NCBI RefSeq assembly: GCF_030143255.1
Contig: NZ_JARJNR010000005.1
Span: forward strand, 58,068-122,067
DNA: 64,000 nt
Direction: 5' to 3'
Source of the DNA: Frigidibacter sp. SD6-1
GTDB lineage: Bacteria; Pseudomonadota; Alphaproteobacteria; Rhodobacterales; Rhodobacteraceae
Below are positions 56,355-64,000 of the stretch, piece after piece. The number at the start of each line of letters is the position of its first letter. Within the stretch, counting starts at the first letter, position 1. The translations under genes and the position numbers were made by a program. The notes under the pieces are model-generated. The model ran no database searches. It saw only the letters and a program-made list of their open reading frames with translations, and was not told where the DNA came from.

Positions 56355-58259
56355 TCAGTAAGCGCCAGCAGCCTTCAGCCGCTGAGCCGCATCGGCATCG
56401 TACCACCAGAAGTCCAGTTCTCCGACCAGAAGGGGGGGCAGATTGTCCGGGTGACGATAGAAATCGTAATAGGCGACCCAGGTATCCGAATTGTACCAGA
56501 GAGGAATATCAAAGCCCAGGCTCCTCAGCACCCGGTCGAGCGCATGGACCGAGGTCTTCAGATCAGTCTGCGTCTGGGCAGCCACAACATGAGGGATCAG
56601 CCGGTCGATGGCCGGATTGCGCAGCCGCATCAGATTGCGGGAACTGTTGTCTGCGGTCTTCGTCGCGAACCACTGTTCAAGGCCTGTCGATGGTTCGAAC
56701 GTCATCGAGAAAGCATGGCTTGTCATATCGAAGTCGCCCGATCGCCGACGCTCTACATATTGCGCTGTGTCGATACGCTCCAGCTTGCCCTTGATCCCGA
56801 TCAGAGAGAGGTTCTCGATGAAAGGGTTGATGAACTTGTCGAAAATCGGGTTGTACTGGATGATCGTCAGCGATAGCTCCTCACCCTTTTCGTTGCGCCT
56901 TATTCCGTCATCGCCGGTTTTCCAGCCCGCATCGTCGAGAAGCTGAGCGGCCGCGCGGATCGTCTGGCGTGAAGGGCGGTTCTGATCGGGATCGTTGGCA
57001 AAGGGAAGCACTGCGTCATCGGACAGGATAGATGCATCCAGCAGCCCGTCATCGACCAAGGGTTTCAGCAACGCGATTTCACCCTCCGACGGGGTGCCGG
57101 ACGCTGAGAGGTCCGTTGCCTGCCAGAAGGATACAGGTCGCTCATATAGCCCGTATTGCAGCGCCTTCCGTGACCACTCATAGTTGAACATCATGGCGAT
57201 GGCGTTACGAACGCGTTTGTCTTGCCATCTCTCGCGGTCGAGATTGAACACCCAGGAAAGCCGTGAGCCGACGTTCCCGTCCGGAATGGTTTCCCTCTTG
57301 ACCCAGCCCTTCTCGATGGCCGGGAAATCGTAGCCCGTCGCCCACTCCTTCGATGAGCTTTCATTGCGAAACGTGTAGTCGCCCGACTTGAAGCCTTCAA
57401 AGGCAGCGCTGCTGTCGCCAAAATATTCAACCCTTATCGTATCGAAGTTGTTGCGACCCTTGTTGAATGGAATGTCGTTGCCCCAGTAGTCGGGGTTGCG
57501 CTTGTAGACCACCTGGCTGTTGATCTTGAAACTGTCCAGAACATAAGGCCCGGTGGCAAGGAACGGTCTTTGGGTGCTTTTGTCCAGCCGCGCCCCTGTT
57601 TCTTCGAACCACTTTTTGGAGAAAGCGGGAATGCCACCAGCGAAGGTTATTCGGTCGCGCATTGGGGCCTTGTCCGTGAAATGGAAGGTGATGCGGTGTG
57701 GGCCGTCGATTTCGACCCGTTCCAACCAGCCTTGCCGAGCGACGCGGAATTCCGAGATGCCTTGCTCAAGGAAAAGATTGAAGCTGAATGCGATGTCCTC
57801 TGCCGTCACCGGCGATCCGTCCGAGAATTTAACGTCATCGCGCAGGTTGAATGTCACGAAGGAGATATCTTCGGGATATTCGAGCGTTGTGCAAAGAAAA
57901 CAATAGGCCCCGTATGGATCGTCTGCTGTCGAGGTCAGGATCGACTCGCCGCCTATTGTGTTCAGAGCGGCCGCCACCCCTTCCATCGCATACTGGTTGA
58001 AACTGTCAAAGTTGCCCTGCGCCCAGATGGAGATTTCACCGCCCTTTGGCGCATCCGGATTGACATAGTCCAGGTGGTCGAAATCGGCGGCATATTTCAA
58101 TTCGCCGAAACTGGAATAGCCGTGCGAGGTGATGACGGTTGTCTGGGCATGCGACATGGCGGGAAGCGTGACGGCGATGGCCGTGACCAGGGCAAGGCAA
58201 AAGCCGCGCTGCCGTGCCCGCACGGTCCCGGCGCTGTCTGTGACGGCCTGCAACTTCAT
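56355..58259 (-). CDS. yejA: Periplasmic peptide-binding protein YejA
   Basis: A 634-residue periplasmic binding protein of SBP family 5, longer than OppA as is usual for YejA. An N-terminal signal segment ([20 protein letters not shown] after a basic start of about 20 residues) and the YejA-typical [20 protein letters not shown] and [20 protein letters not shown] follow. I chose the ATG at 58259 because GAGGGGG lies just upstream; an open frame continues upstream but has no signal. First gene of yejABEF. Confidence 0.9.
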   Translation of the reverse strand: MKLQAVTDSAGTVRARQRGFCLALVTAIAVTLPAMSHAQTTVITSHGYSSFGELKYAADFDHLDYVNPDAPKGGEISIWAQGNFDSFNQYAMEGVAAALNTIGGESILTSTADDPYGAYCFLCTTLEYPEDISFVTFNLRDDVKFSDGSPVTAEDIAFSFNLFLEQGISEFRVARQGWLERVEIDGPHRITFHFTDKAPMRDRITFAGGIPAFSKKWFEETGARLDKSTQRPFLATGPYVLDSFKINSQVVYKRNPDYWGNDIPFNKGRNNFDTIRVEYFGDSSAAFEGFKSGDYTFRNESSSKEWATGYDFPAIEKGWVKRETIPDGNVGSRLSWVFNLDRERWQDKRVRNAIAMMFNYEWSRKALQYGLYERPVSFWQATDLSASGTPSEGEIALLKPLVDDGLLDASILSDDAVLPFANDPDQNRPSRQTIRAAAQLLDDAGWKTGDDGIRRNEKGEELSLTIIQYNPIFDKFINPFIENLSLIGIKGKLERIDTAQYVERRRSGDFDMTSHAFSMTFEPSTGLEQWFATKTADNSSRNLMRLRNPAIDRLIPHVVAAQTQTDLKTSVHALDRVLRSLGFDIPLWYNSDTWVAYYDFYRHPDNLPPLLVGELDFWWYDADAAQRLKAAGAY

Positions 58260-58354
58260 GGCACCCCCTCGGCGCGTTTCCGACCGCGCCCGCTTTCCTG
58301 GTACGGACCCTAGAACGCCATTGGTGCGGGCTTCAAGTTGCGAATTCGTGAGGC

Positions 58355-58386
58355 AATAATAAGGGCCGCTCTGACAGGCGGCCCCG
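58355..58386 (-). terminator. Terminator of the cytochrome c gene
   Basis: On the minus strand GGGCCGC (58378-58384) pairs with GCGGCCC (58363-58369) around an 8-base loop, followed by TTATTATT. It lies 25 bases after the cytochrome c stop and upstream of the yejA start, ending the cytochrome c transcript before yejA. Confidence 0.7.
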
Positions 58387-58410
58387 GATCCGCTCCCGAT
58401 CTTTTGGCGC

Positions 58411-58935
58411 TCAGCCGCCAAGGCCCTTGAGATAGGCGATGAGGTTGGCGCGGTCCTCGATTTTCGGCAGACCGGCGAAGGCCATCTTGGTACCCGGCGC
58501 ATAGCCCTTGGGGCTCGTGAGGAATTCGTTCAGACGCTCCGGCTCCCAGTTGCCGCCAAGGCCCTTGAGCGCGTCAGAGAAGCTGAAGCCTTCGACGCTG
58601 GCCACTGCACGGTCGACGACGCCGTCGAGGTGCGGGCCGGTCCCGTTGGTGCCGTCGACCTTGTGGCAGGCCTTGCACTTGCCGAAGACCTTCTCGCCCG
58701 CCGCTGCATCGGCTGCCGCGAAGACGGTCGCGAAGTCGGGCCCGGCCTCTGCCGCCTCGGCCTCGCCGCCTTCGGCGCCGGTGTCGATCGAATAGGCCTG
58801 CGCCACTTCCTCGCCGCCATGACCTTCCACGCCGGTGTGATAGAGCGACTCTGCCGCCCATTTGCCCAGAAGGAAGATCAGGAAGGCACCGCAGAGCGCG
58901 CCGCCGGCCTTCGTTACTGTCATCGTGTCGAACAT
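58411..58935 (-). CDS. Membrane-anchored cytochrome c
   Basis: A 174-residue monohaem cytochrome c. An uncleaved N-terminal anchor (residues about 8-28, [20 protein letters not shown]) is followed by an Ala/Glu/Gly linker (about 35-67) and a class I c domain with CKACH at 87-91 and the axial Met in GTKMAFAG near residue 150. This form resembles the membrane-bound c552/cy cytochromes that link the bc1 complex to oxidases in Paracoccus and Rhodobacter. Monocistronic with its own terminator. Confidence 0.92.
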   Translation of the reverse strand: MFDTMTVTKAGGALCGAFLIFLLGKWAAESLYHTGVEGHGGEEVAQAYSIDTGAEGGEAEAAEAGPDFATVFAAADAAAGEKVFGKCKACHKVDGTNGTGPHLDGVVDRAVASVEGFSFSDALKGLGGNWEPERLNEFLTSPKGYAPGTKMAFAGLPKIEDRANLIAYLKGLGG

Positions 58936-59054
58936 GTCGCGCCTCGGGTCTTGGCTGGTTTGCGGGCTATCTATCCGCTTCCCCCGCCGGGGATCAAGGT
59001 ATAGTTAGCGCGGCGAATTGCCCTTTTTCGGGGTCAGTGCAAGTGGGGAACGCC

Positions 59055-59894
59055 ATGAAGGGTCGCATCGCCTTCCAGGGAGAGCCGGGAGCCTATTCGC
59101 ATCAGGCCTGCCGCCAGGCGCGGCCGGAGATGGAGGCGCTGCCCTGCGCGACCTTCGAGGACGCGATCGAGGCCTGCCGCCGGGGCGATGCCGACCTTGC
59201 GATGCTGCCGGTCGAGAACTCGACCTACGGGCGGGTGGCCGACATCCATCACCTGCTGCCCGAAAGCGGCCTTCACATCGTCGACGAGGCGTTCGTGCGC
59301 GTCCATATCAACCTTCTGGCGGTTCCCGGGACGCGGCTGGAAGAGGTCGAGGGCGCGATGAGCCACACGGTTCTTCTCGGCCAGTGCCGGGGTTTCCTGA
59401 AGCAAAATGGCATCCGTCCCGTCACCGGCGCCGACACGGCAGGCTCCGCCCGCCATGTGGCGGAACTGGCCGATCGGAAGCTTGCAGCCCTCGCCTCCGA
59501 ACTCGCGGGCGAGATCTACGGGCTTGAGGTTCTGGCCCGTCATATCGAGGACAAGTCGAACAACACGACCCGCTTTCTGGTGATGGCTCGCGAGCCGGAT
59601 CTGAAGCGGCGCGGCGACGATGGCATGATGACCTCGTTCGTCTTCCGCGTCAGGAACATTCCGGCCGCGCTTTACAAGGCGATGGGCGGGTTTGCCACGA
59701 ACGGCGTGAACATGACCAAGCTGGAAAGCTACATGGTCGACGGCGTCTTCTCTGCCACCCAGTTCTATGCCGACATCGAAGGCCACCCCGATGATGCCAA
59801 CGTCCAGCGTGCGCTGGAGGAACTGGCCTATTTCACCTCCTACATGAAGCTTCTGGGCGTCTACCCCGCCGACCCGATGCGACACGGCGCCTGA
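59055..59894 (+). CDS. pheA: Prephenate dehydratase
   Basis: A 279-residue monofunctional enzyme converting prephenate to phenylpyruvate for phenylalanine synthesis. Substrate-binding segments are GEPGAYSHQACRQ, PVENSTYGRVADIHHLL, ARHIEDKSNNTTRFLVMAR (TRF active-site motif); the C-terminal ACT domain, which gives Phe feedback, has FATNGVNMTKLESYMVDGVF. It is not fused to chorismate mutase. The start at 59055 (MKGRIAFQGEPG) fits the family; an in-frame start at 59037 is less likely. Confidence 0.94.
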   Translation: MKGRIAFQGEPGAYSHQACRQARPEMEALPCATFEDAIEACRRGDADLAMLPVENSTYGRVADIHHLLPESGLHIVDEAFVRVHINLLAVPGTRLEEVEGAMSHTVLLGQCRGFLKQNGIRPVTGADTAGSARHVAELADRKLAALASELAGEIYGLEVLARHIEDKSNNTTRFLVMAREPDLKRRGDDGMMTSFVFRVRNIPAALYKAMGGFATNGVNMTKLESYMVDGVFSATQFYADIEGHPDDANVQRALEELAYFTSYMKLLGVYPADPMRHGA

Positions 59895-60007
59895 CGGCCC
59901 GGCACGTCCGCAGCGTCTGGCCGACGCCCCTGCCGCCTTTTCCGTCGTGCGCCTGCCGGGCGGCCGCCGCGAGGGGGCTGTGCCCTCCCACATGAAATCG
60001 ACCGGAC

Positions 60008-60021
60008 ATGATTTAAATCAA
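60008..60021 (+). promoter_or_regulatory. FNR/DNR-type binding site upstream of the nos operon
   Basis: ATGATTTAAATCAA matches the FNR consensus TTGAT-N4-ATCAA in nine of ten fixed positions (first base differs). It is an AT-rich site inside a GC-rich 219-base gap and lies 106 bases before the CxxC-protein start that heads the nos genes. Denitrification genes are commonly controlled by FNR/NnrR/Dnr-type activators under low oxygen or with nitric oxide. The regulator itself is not in the window. Confidence 0.65.
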
Positions 60022-60113
60022 GGCGCGCCGCGGCGCTGCGGCGCATTGGTGTGGCCGGGAATGCTGCGGGGCGTGGTGCCGTCGCAGCGGGATCCGAGCG
60101 AATCGAGCGGCGC

Positions 60114-60605
60114 ATGCGTCCCTTGGGAACGAAATTCAGCCCGACGGCCGGACCGGTTGGTTACGGGCGCCGCTGCCTGGGCCAGTGCCTGATCCTTCTG
60201 CTCGTGCTCACCCTCACGCTTGCGGGTCTGCCGCATGCCGGGTCCGCCGCCGATGCGACCGCGTTCGAACTTTGCGCCGATGGTGGCAGCAGAACCGTCT
60301 GGCTCGATGCCAGCGGCGCGCCAGCGCAGCCGATGCAGGATTGCCAGAAATGCCCGAAATGCCTGTTCGCGGGGCAGGGTGCGATCCTGGCCGCGCCGGT
60401 CCTGATCGCGCGCCGCGATGCCAGACGGCGGCCTGGCTGGCGTCTGGCAAGCTGGACTGCACCGGCCATGTCTGCGCGCCGCGCGAGGGCACGCGGACCT
60501 CCATCCCCACCATCTGATCTGTCTGCCTCGGGCTTTGCCACGGGTCGTGCGGGCTTTGCGCCCCCTTCCCCCTCCGGGCGGCTTTCCAAGGGCGCCCCGA
60601 GATGA
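60114..60605 (+). CDS. Small CxxC protein upstream of nosR (DUF2946-like)
   Basis: A 163-residue protein with a membrane or signal helix (residues about 20-40, CLGQCLILLLVLTLTLAGLP) and a Cys cluster DCQKCPKCLFAG just downstream of it, followed by an Arg/Ala/Pro-rich tail. CxxCxxC clusters in this position resemble DUF2946-type proteins often found next to metal-related genes; the match is tentative. It overlaps nosR by 4 bases and is thus likely cotranscribed, possibly handling copper. Start ATG at 60114; an upstream ATG (60051) is possible. Confidence 0.6.
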   Translation: MRPLGTKFSPTAGPVGYGRRCLGQCLILLLVLTLTLAGLPHAGSAADATAFELCADGGSRTVWLDASGAPAQPMQDCQKCPKCLFAGQGAILAAPVLIARRDARRRPGWRLASWTAPAMSARRARARGPPSPPSDLSASGFATGRAGFAPPSPSGRLSKGAPR

Positions 60606-62785
60606 CTTACCTCCGCTTCCTTCTTTCGCATGTCATCCTTTGGCTCGCAGCCCTGCCTGCTGTGGCGGAGCCGGTGCTTGCCAAATTTCTTCCCGAAGTC
60701 GCTGCGGGCGACCTGGTCGCCGGTGCCGACGGGTTTGGCGCGATCCGCGACGATCTGGCCGTTGTGCCGCTGCTCAAGGGCGGCGAGCCCATCGGCTGGG
60801 CCTTCATCACCTCTGACTTCGTCGGCACGACCGGCTATTCCGGCAAGCCCATTCACACGATGGTGGCCATCGACAAGGATGCGAAGGTCATCGGCGTCCA
60901 ACTCGTCAAACATTCCGAGCCGATCGTGCTGATCGGCATTCCGGATGCCAAGGTGAAGGCGCTTGCGGCAGCCTACATCGGCCTCGATCTGGTGGCCGAG
61001 GCGCAGTCCGGCGGCACGTCGCATGACGTCGACATCATCTCGGGCGCCACCGTTACGGTGATGGTGATCGACGATTCCATCGTGCGATCCGGCCTGAAGG
61101 TGGCACGCGCGCTGGGCCTTGGCGGGCTTGCGCCCGAGGCGAAGGCGGCAGGCCCTCGCTTCGAGATCAATCCCGAGGCCGGTGCCGCCGGGGACTGGAC
61201 GGCGCTGGAAGGCGACGGCACGATCCGGCGCCTGTCCTTGGACGTGGGTCAGGTGAACGCGGCCTTCGCAGGGCTTGAGGACAAGCGCGCAGCCGAACGC
61301 GCGCTGACGGAGGCGCCCGAGACGACCTTCATCGAGATGCAGACCGCCCTCGTTTCAGTCCCGGCGATCGGCAGGGCCGTCCTGGGCGAGGCGGAATATG
61401 CCAATCTGACAGGCTGGCTGCAGCCCGGCGAACAGGCGATCGCGGTGGTCGGGCGCGGGCTCTACAGTTTCAAGGGTTCGGGCTATGTCCGGGGCGGCAT
61501 CTTCGACCGGATCGTTCTGATACAGGGCGATGTGTCGGTCCGTTTTCGCGACAAGATGCACCGCAGGCTTGTGGCCGTCGCCACCCCCGGGGCGCCCGCC
61601 TTCGCCGAGGCGGACCTCTTCAGGGTCCCCGCCGATGTGGGCTTCGATCCGGTCGAACCCTTCCGCCTCCAGCTTCTGGTGCAGCGCGAGGTCGGGCCGA
61701 TTGAGAAACTCTTCACCACCTTCGACCTCTCCTATCAGCTGCCGCAATCCTATCTGCGTCCCGTCGCCGCCACCCAAGCGCCCGAGCCGGATACGGCCAC
61801 GCTCGCCGCCGCGCAGGATGAAGGCACCGCGCAGGCACTGCTCTGGAAGCGCATCTGGAACGGCTCCCAGTTCGAGATTGCCGTTCTTCTGGCCATGCTT
61901 TTCGTGCTGACGGCCGTCTTCTTCTTCCAGAAATGGACGACGCGGAACGAACGCGCCTTCTTCTGGTTCCGGATCGGCTATCTGACTTTCACTCTGGTCT
62001 TCCTCGGCTGGTATGCCAATGCGCAGCTATCGGTCGTGAACCTGATGGCTCTCTTCGGAGCCCTTGTCAGCGGCTTCAGCTGGCAGGCCTTCCTCCTCGA
62101 CCCGCTGACCTTCATCCTGTGGTTCGCGGTCGCTGCCGCGCTTCTCTTCTGGGGGCGCGGGGCCTATTGCGGCTGGCTCTGCCCGTTCGGCGCGCTGCAG
62201 GAGTTGACGAACCGGATCGCCAAGGCGCTGCACATCCCGCAATGGACACTGCCCTGGGGCCTGCACGAACGGCTCTGGCCGATCAAATACATGACCTTCC
62301 TTGGCCTGTTCGGCGTGTCGCTGATGTCGATCGAACAGGCCGAACATCTGGCCGAGGTCGAGCCGTTCAAGACCGCGATCATCCTCAAATTCATCCGCGC
62401 CTGGCCGTTCGTTGCCTACGCGGCGGCGCTGCTGGTCGCGGGTCTTTTCGTCGAACGCTTCTATTGCCGCTATCTCTGCCCGCTGGGCGCGGCGCTCGCC
62501 ATTCCCGCACGGCTGCGCATGTTCGACTGGCTGAAGCGGTACCGCGAATGCGGCAATCCCTGCCAGACCTGCGCCAACCAATGCATGGTCCAGGCCATCC
62601 ATCCGACGGGCGAGATCAACCCCAACGAATGCCTGAACTGCCTGCATTGCCAGGTTCTCTACCAATCGAAAACGACCTGCCCGGTCGTGATCAAGAAACT
62701 GAAACGGCGCGAGGCGGTGGGTTCGGCCACGCCGCGCGACCTTTCCGGGCACCCCAACCACCCCAAGACGCAACCAGCCGAATGA
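60602..62785 (+). CDS. nosR: NosR, flavoprotein/iron-sulfur electron donor for N2O reductase
   Basis: A 727-residue inner-membrane protein needed for nitrous oxide reductase expression and electron supply. After a signal helix the periplasmic FMN-binding domain contains the flavinylation segment [16 protein letters not shown] (near residues 146-161). Membrane helices follow (about 430-600), then polyferredoxin-type Cys motifs: [24 protein letters not shown], and the 4Fe-4S cluster [12 protein letters not shown] plus CLNCLHC at the cytoplasmic C-terminus. Overlaps the CxxC gene upstream; nosZ starts 11 bases downstream. Confidence 0.95.
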   Translation: MTYLRFLLSHVILWLAALPAVAEPVLAKFLPEVAAGDLVAGADGFGAIRDDLAVVPLLKGGEPIGWAFITSDFVGTTGYSGKPIHTMVAIDKDAKVIGVQLVKHSEPIVLIGIPDAKVKALAAAYIGLDLVAEAQSGGTSHDVDIISGATVTVMVIDDSIVRSGLKVARALGLGGLAPEAKAAGPRFEINPEAGAAGDWTALEGDGTIRRLSLDVGQVNAAFAGLEDKRAAERALTEAPETTFIEMQTALVSVPAIGRAVLGEAEYANLTGWLQPGEQAIAVVGRGLYSFKGSGYVRGGIFDRIVLIQGDVSVRFRDKMHRRLVAVATPGAPAFAEADLFRVPADVGFDPVEPFRLQLLVQREVGPIEKLFTTFDLSYQLPQSYLRPVAATQAPEPDTATLAAAQDEGTAQALLWKRIWNGSQFEIAVLLAMLFVLTAVFFFQKWTTRNERAFFWFRIGYLTFTLVFLGWYANAQLSVVNLMALFGALVSGFSWQAFLLDPLTFILWFAVAAALLFWGRGAYCGWLCPFGALQELTNRIAKALHIPQWTLPWGLHERLWPIKYMTFLGLFGVSLMSIEQAEHLAEVEPFKTAIILKFIRAWPFVAYAAALLVAGLFVERFYCRYLCPLGAALAIPARLRMFDWLKRYRECGNPCQTCANQCMVQAIHPTGEINPNECLNCLHCQVLYQSKTTCPVVIKKLKRREAVGSATPRDLSGHPNHPKTQPAE

Positions 62786-62796
62786 AAGGACAGATC

Positions 62797-64000
62797 ATGT
62801 CTGACGAACTGAGAAACGGCATTTCCAGACGCGGGCTTCTTGGCGCGACCGCCGGAACCGCCGCCCTTGCAGGCGCATTCGCCGGGCGCGCGACGCTGAC
62901 CGGCGGCGCGGTGGGCGCCGCAGCTCTCGCCACCTCCGCCACCGCGGCCGGCGCGACCGAGGCGGCCGCCGTCGCCCCCGGCCAGCTTGACGAATATTAC
63001 GGCTTCTGGTCCTCGGGCCAAACGGGCGAGATGCGCATTCTCGGCATCCCCTCGATGCGCGAACTGATGCGGGTGCCGGTGTTCAACCGCTGCTCGGCCA
63101 CGGGCTGGGGCCAGACCAATGAATCGATCGCGATCCACCAGCGGACGATGACCGACAAGACGAAGGCCTTCCTCGCGGCCAACGGCAAGAAGATCCATGA
63201 CAATGGCGATCTTCACCACGTCCACATGTCCTTCACCGAAGGCAAGTACGATGGCCGTCACCTGTACATGAACGACAAGGCCAACACCCGTGTGGCCCGC
63301 GTGCGCTGCGACGTGATGAAATGCGACGCGATCCTGGAAATCCCGAACGCCAAGGGCATCCATGGCCTGCGTCCGCAGAAATGGCCGCGCACCAACTACG
63401 TCTTCGCGAACGGTGAAGACGAGGCGCCGCTGGTCAATGACGGCTCGACCATGAAGGACGTCAGCACCTATGTGAACGTCTTCACGGCGGTCGACGCCGA
63501 CAAGTGGGATGTCGCCTGGCAGGTGCTGGTGTCCGGCAACCTCGACAATACCGATGCCGACTATGAGGGCAAATGGGCCTTCTCAACCTCCTACAACTCC
63601 GAGATGGGCATGAACCTTGCCGACATGACGGCCAGCGAGATGGACCATGTCGTGGTCTTCAACATCGCCGAGATCGAGAAGGCGATCGCGGCCGGCGCCT
63701 ACACCGAGCAGAACGGGGTCAAGGTTCTGGACGGCCGCAAGGAAGCGAACAGCCAGTTCACCCGCTATATCCCGATCGCCAACAACCCGCATGGCTGCAA
63801 CATGGCGCCGGACAAGAAGCACCTGTGCATCGGTGGCAAGCTGTCGCCCACCGTCACGGTGATCGACGTCACGCTGCTGGATGCCGTCTTCGACGGCGCC
63901 GATCCGCGCTCCTGCGTGGTGGCGGAACCGGAACTGGGCCTTGGCCCGCTGCACAATGCGTTCGACGGGCAGGGCAACGTCTATACCTCGCTCTTCCTCG
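62797..64000 (+). CDS. nosZ: Nitrous oxide reductase NosZ (3' end outside window)
   Basis: The first 401 codons of the periplasmic copper enzyme reducing N2O to N2. The twin-arginine signal ([16 protein letters not shown], from residue 11) shows this to be a clade I, TAT-exported NosZ. CuZ ligand segments seen: [19 protein letters not shown] and GPLHNAF; the CuA domain is beyond the window. [20 protein letters not shown] is a typical conserved stretch. ATG at 62797 follows AAAGGACAG, 11 bases after nosR. Confidence 0.97.
   Translation, partial: MSDELRNGISRRGLLGATAGTAALAGAFAGRATLTGGAVGAAALATSATAAGATEAAAVAPGQLDEYYGFWSSGQTGEMRILGIPSMRELMRVPVFNRCSATGWGQTNESIAIHQRTMTDKTKAFLAANGKKIHDNGDLHHVHMSFTEGKYDGRHLYMNDKANTRVARVRCDVMKCDAILEIPNAKGIHGLRPQKWPRTNYVFANGEDEAPLVNDGSTMKDVSTYVNVFTAVDADKWDVAWQVLVSGNLDNTDADYEGKWAFSTSYNSEMGMNLADMTASEMDHVVVFNIAEIEKAIAAGAYTEQNGVKVLDGRKEANSQFTRYIPIANNPHGCNMAPDKKHLCIGGKLSPTVTVIDVTLLDAVFDGADPRSCVVAEPELGLGPLHNAFDGQGNVYTSLFL

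Overview
The window is a GC-rich chromosomal segment of an alphaproteobacterium, almost certainly a Rhodobacterales (Rhodobacter/Paracoccus-like) bacterium. This rests on a petABC (fbc) operon close to the Rhodobacter type, a MipZ division regulator, DUF3035/DUF1674 proteins, ThyX, a class II-type AroA, and a nos operon for nitrous oxide reduction. It is mainly housekeeping chromosome with few mobile traces: one decayed IS630-type transposase fragment and one AT-rich orphan gene.

Layout. 1-3.5 kb (minus): oppA-oppB-oppC peptide transporter; oppC is cut by the window edge, and a strong hairpin lies between oppA and oppB. 3.5-7.1 kb: a small ORF, mipZ, and tlpA divergent from argH, which is followed by two tiny lipoproteins. 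7.1-18.8 kb (minus): a run of nine genes, rsmB, heparinase-like, purH, lspA, DUF3035 lipoprotein, two M16 peptidases, mutL and rmuC. 18.8-23.3 kb: small DUF genes, gloA, thyX, an AT-rich exported orphan, palindromic repeats and tRNA-Lys. 23.3-29.9 kb (plus): dapF-mtaB, a PaiB-like protein, a GST and petABC. 29.9-33.3 kb (minus): thiBPQ under a TPP riboswitch. 33.4-37.6 kb (plus): GNAT, aroC, aroA, a membrane protein and cmk.

37.6-51.25 kb (plus) is the most unusual part. Three dynamin-like/P-loop GTPases are interleaved with a roadblock-like protein and an unknown protein. After a 358-base gap come a transmembrane Ser/Thr kinase with a periplasmic PDZ-like region, an FHA protein, a PP2C phosphatase and two secreted LysM plus solute-binding paralogues, ending at a strong terminator. 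The content suggests an envelope-sensing Thr-phosphorylation circuit coupled to membrane-acting GTPases. I do not recognise it as a described named system; its function is inference.

51.3-58.4 kb (minus): yejABEF peptide transporter with a glycosyltransferase fused to the operon end by an overlapping start/stop. 58.4-64 kb: a membrane-anchored cytochrome c, pheA (prephenate dehydratase), then a nos operon preceded by an FNR/DNR-like site: a CxxC protein, nosR and nosZ, the last cut by the window end.
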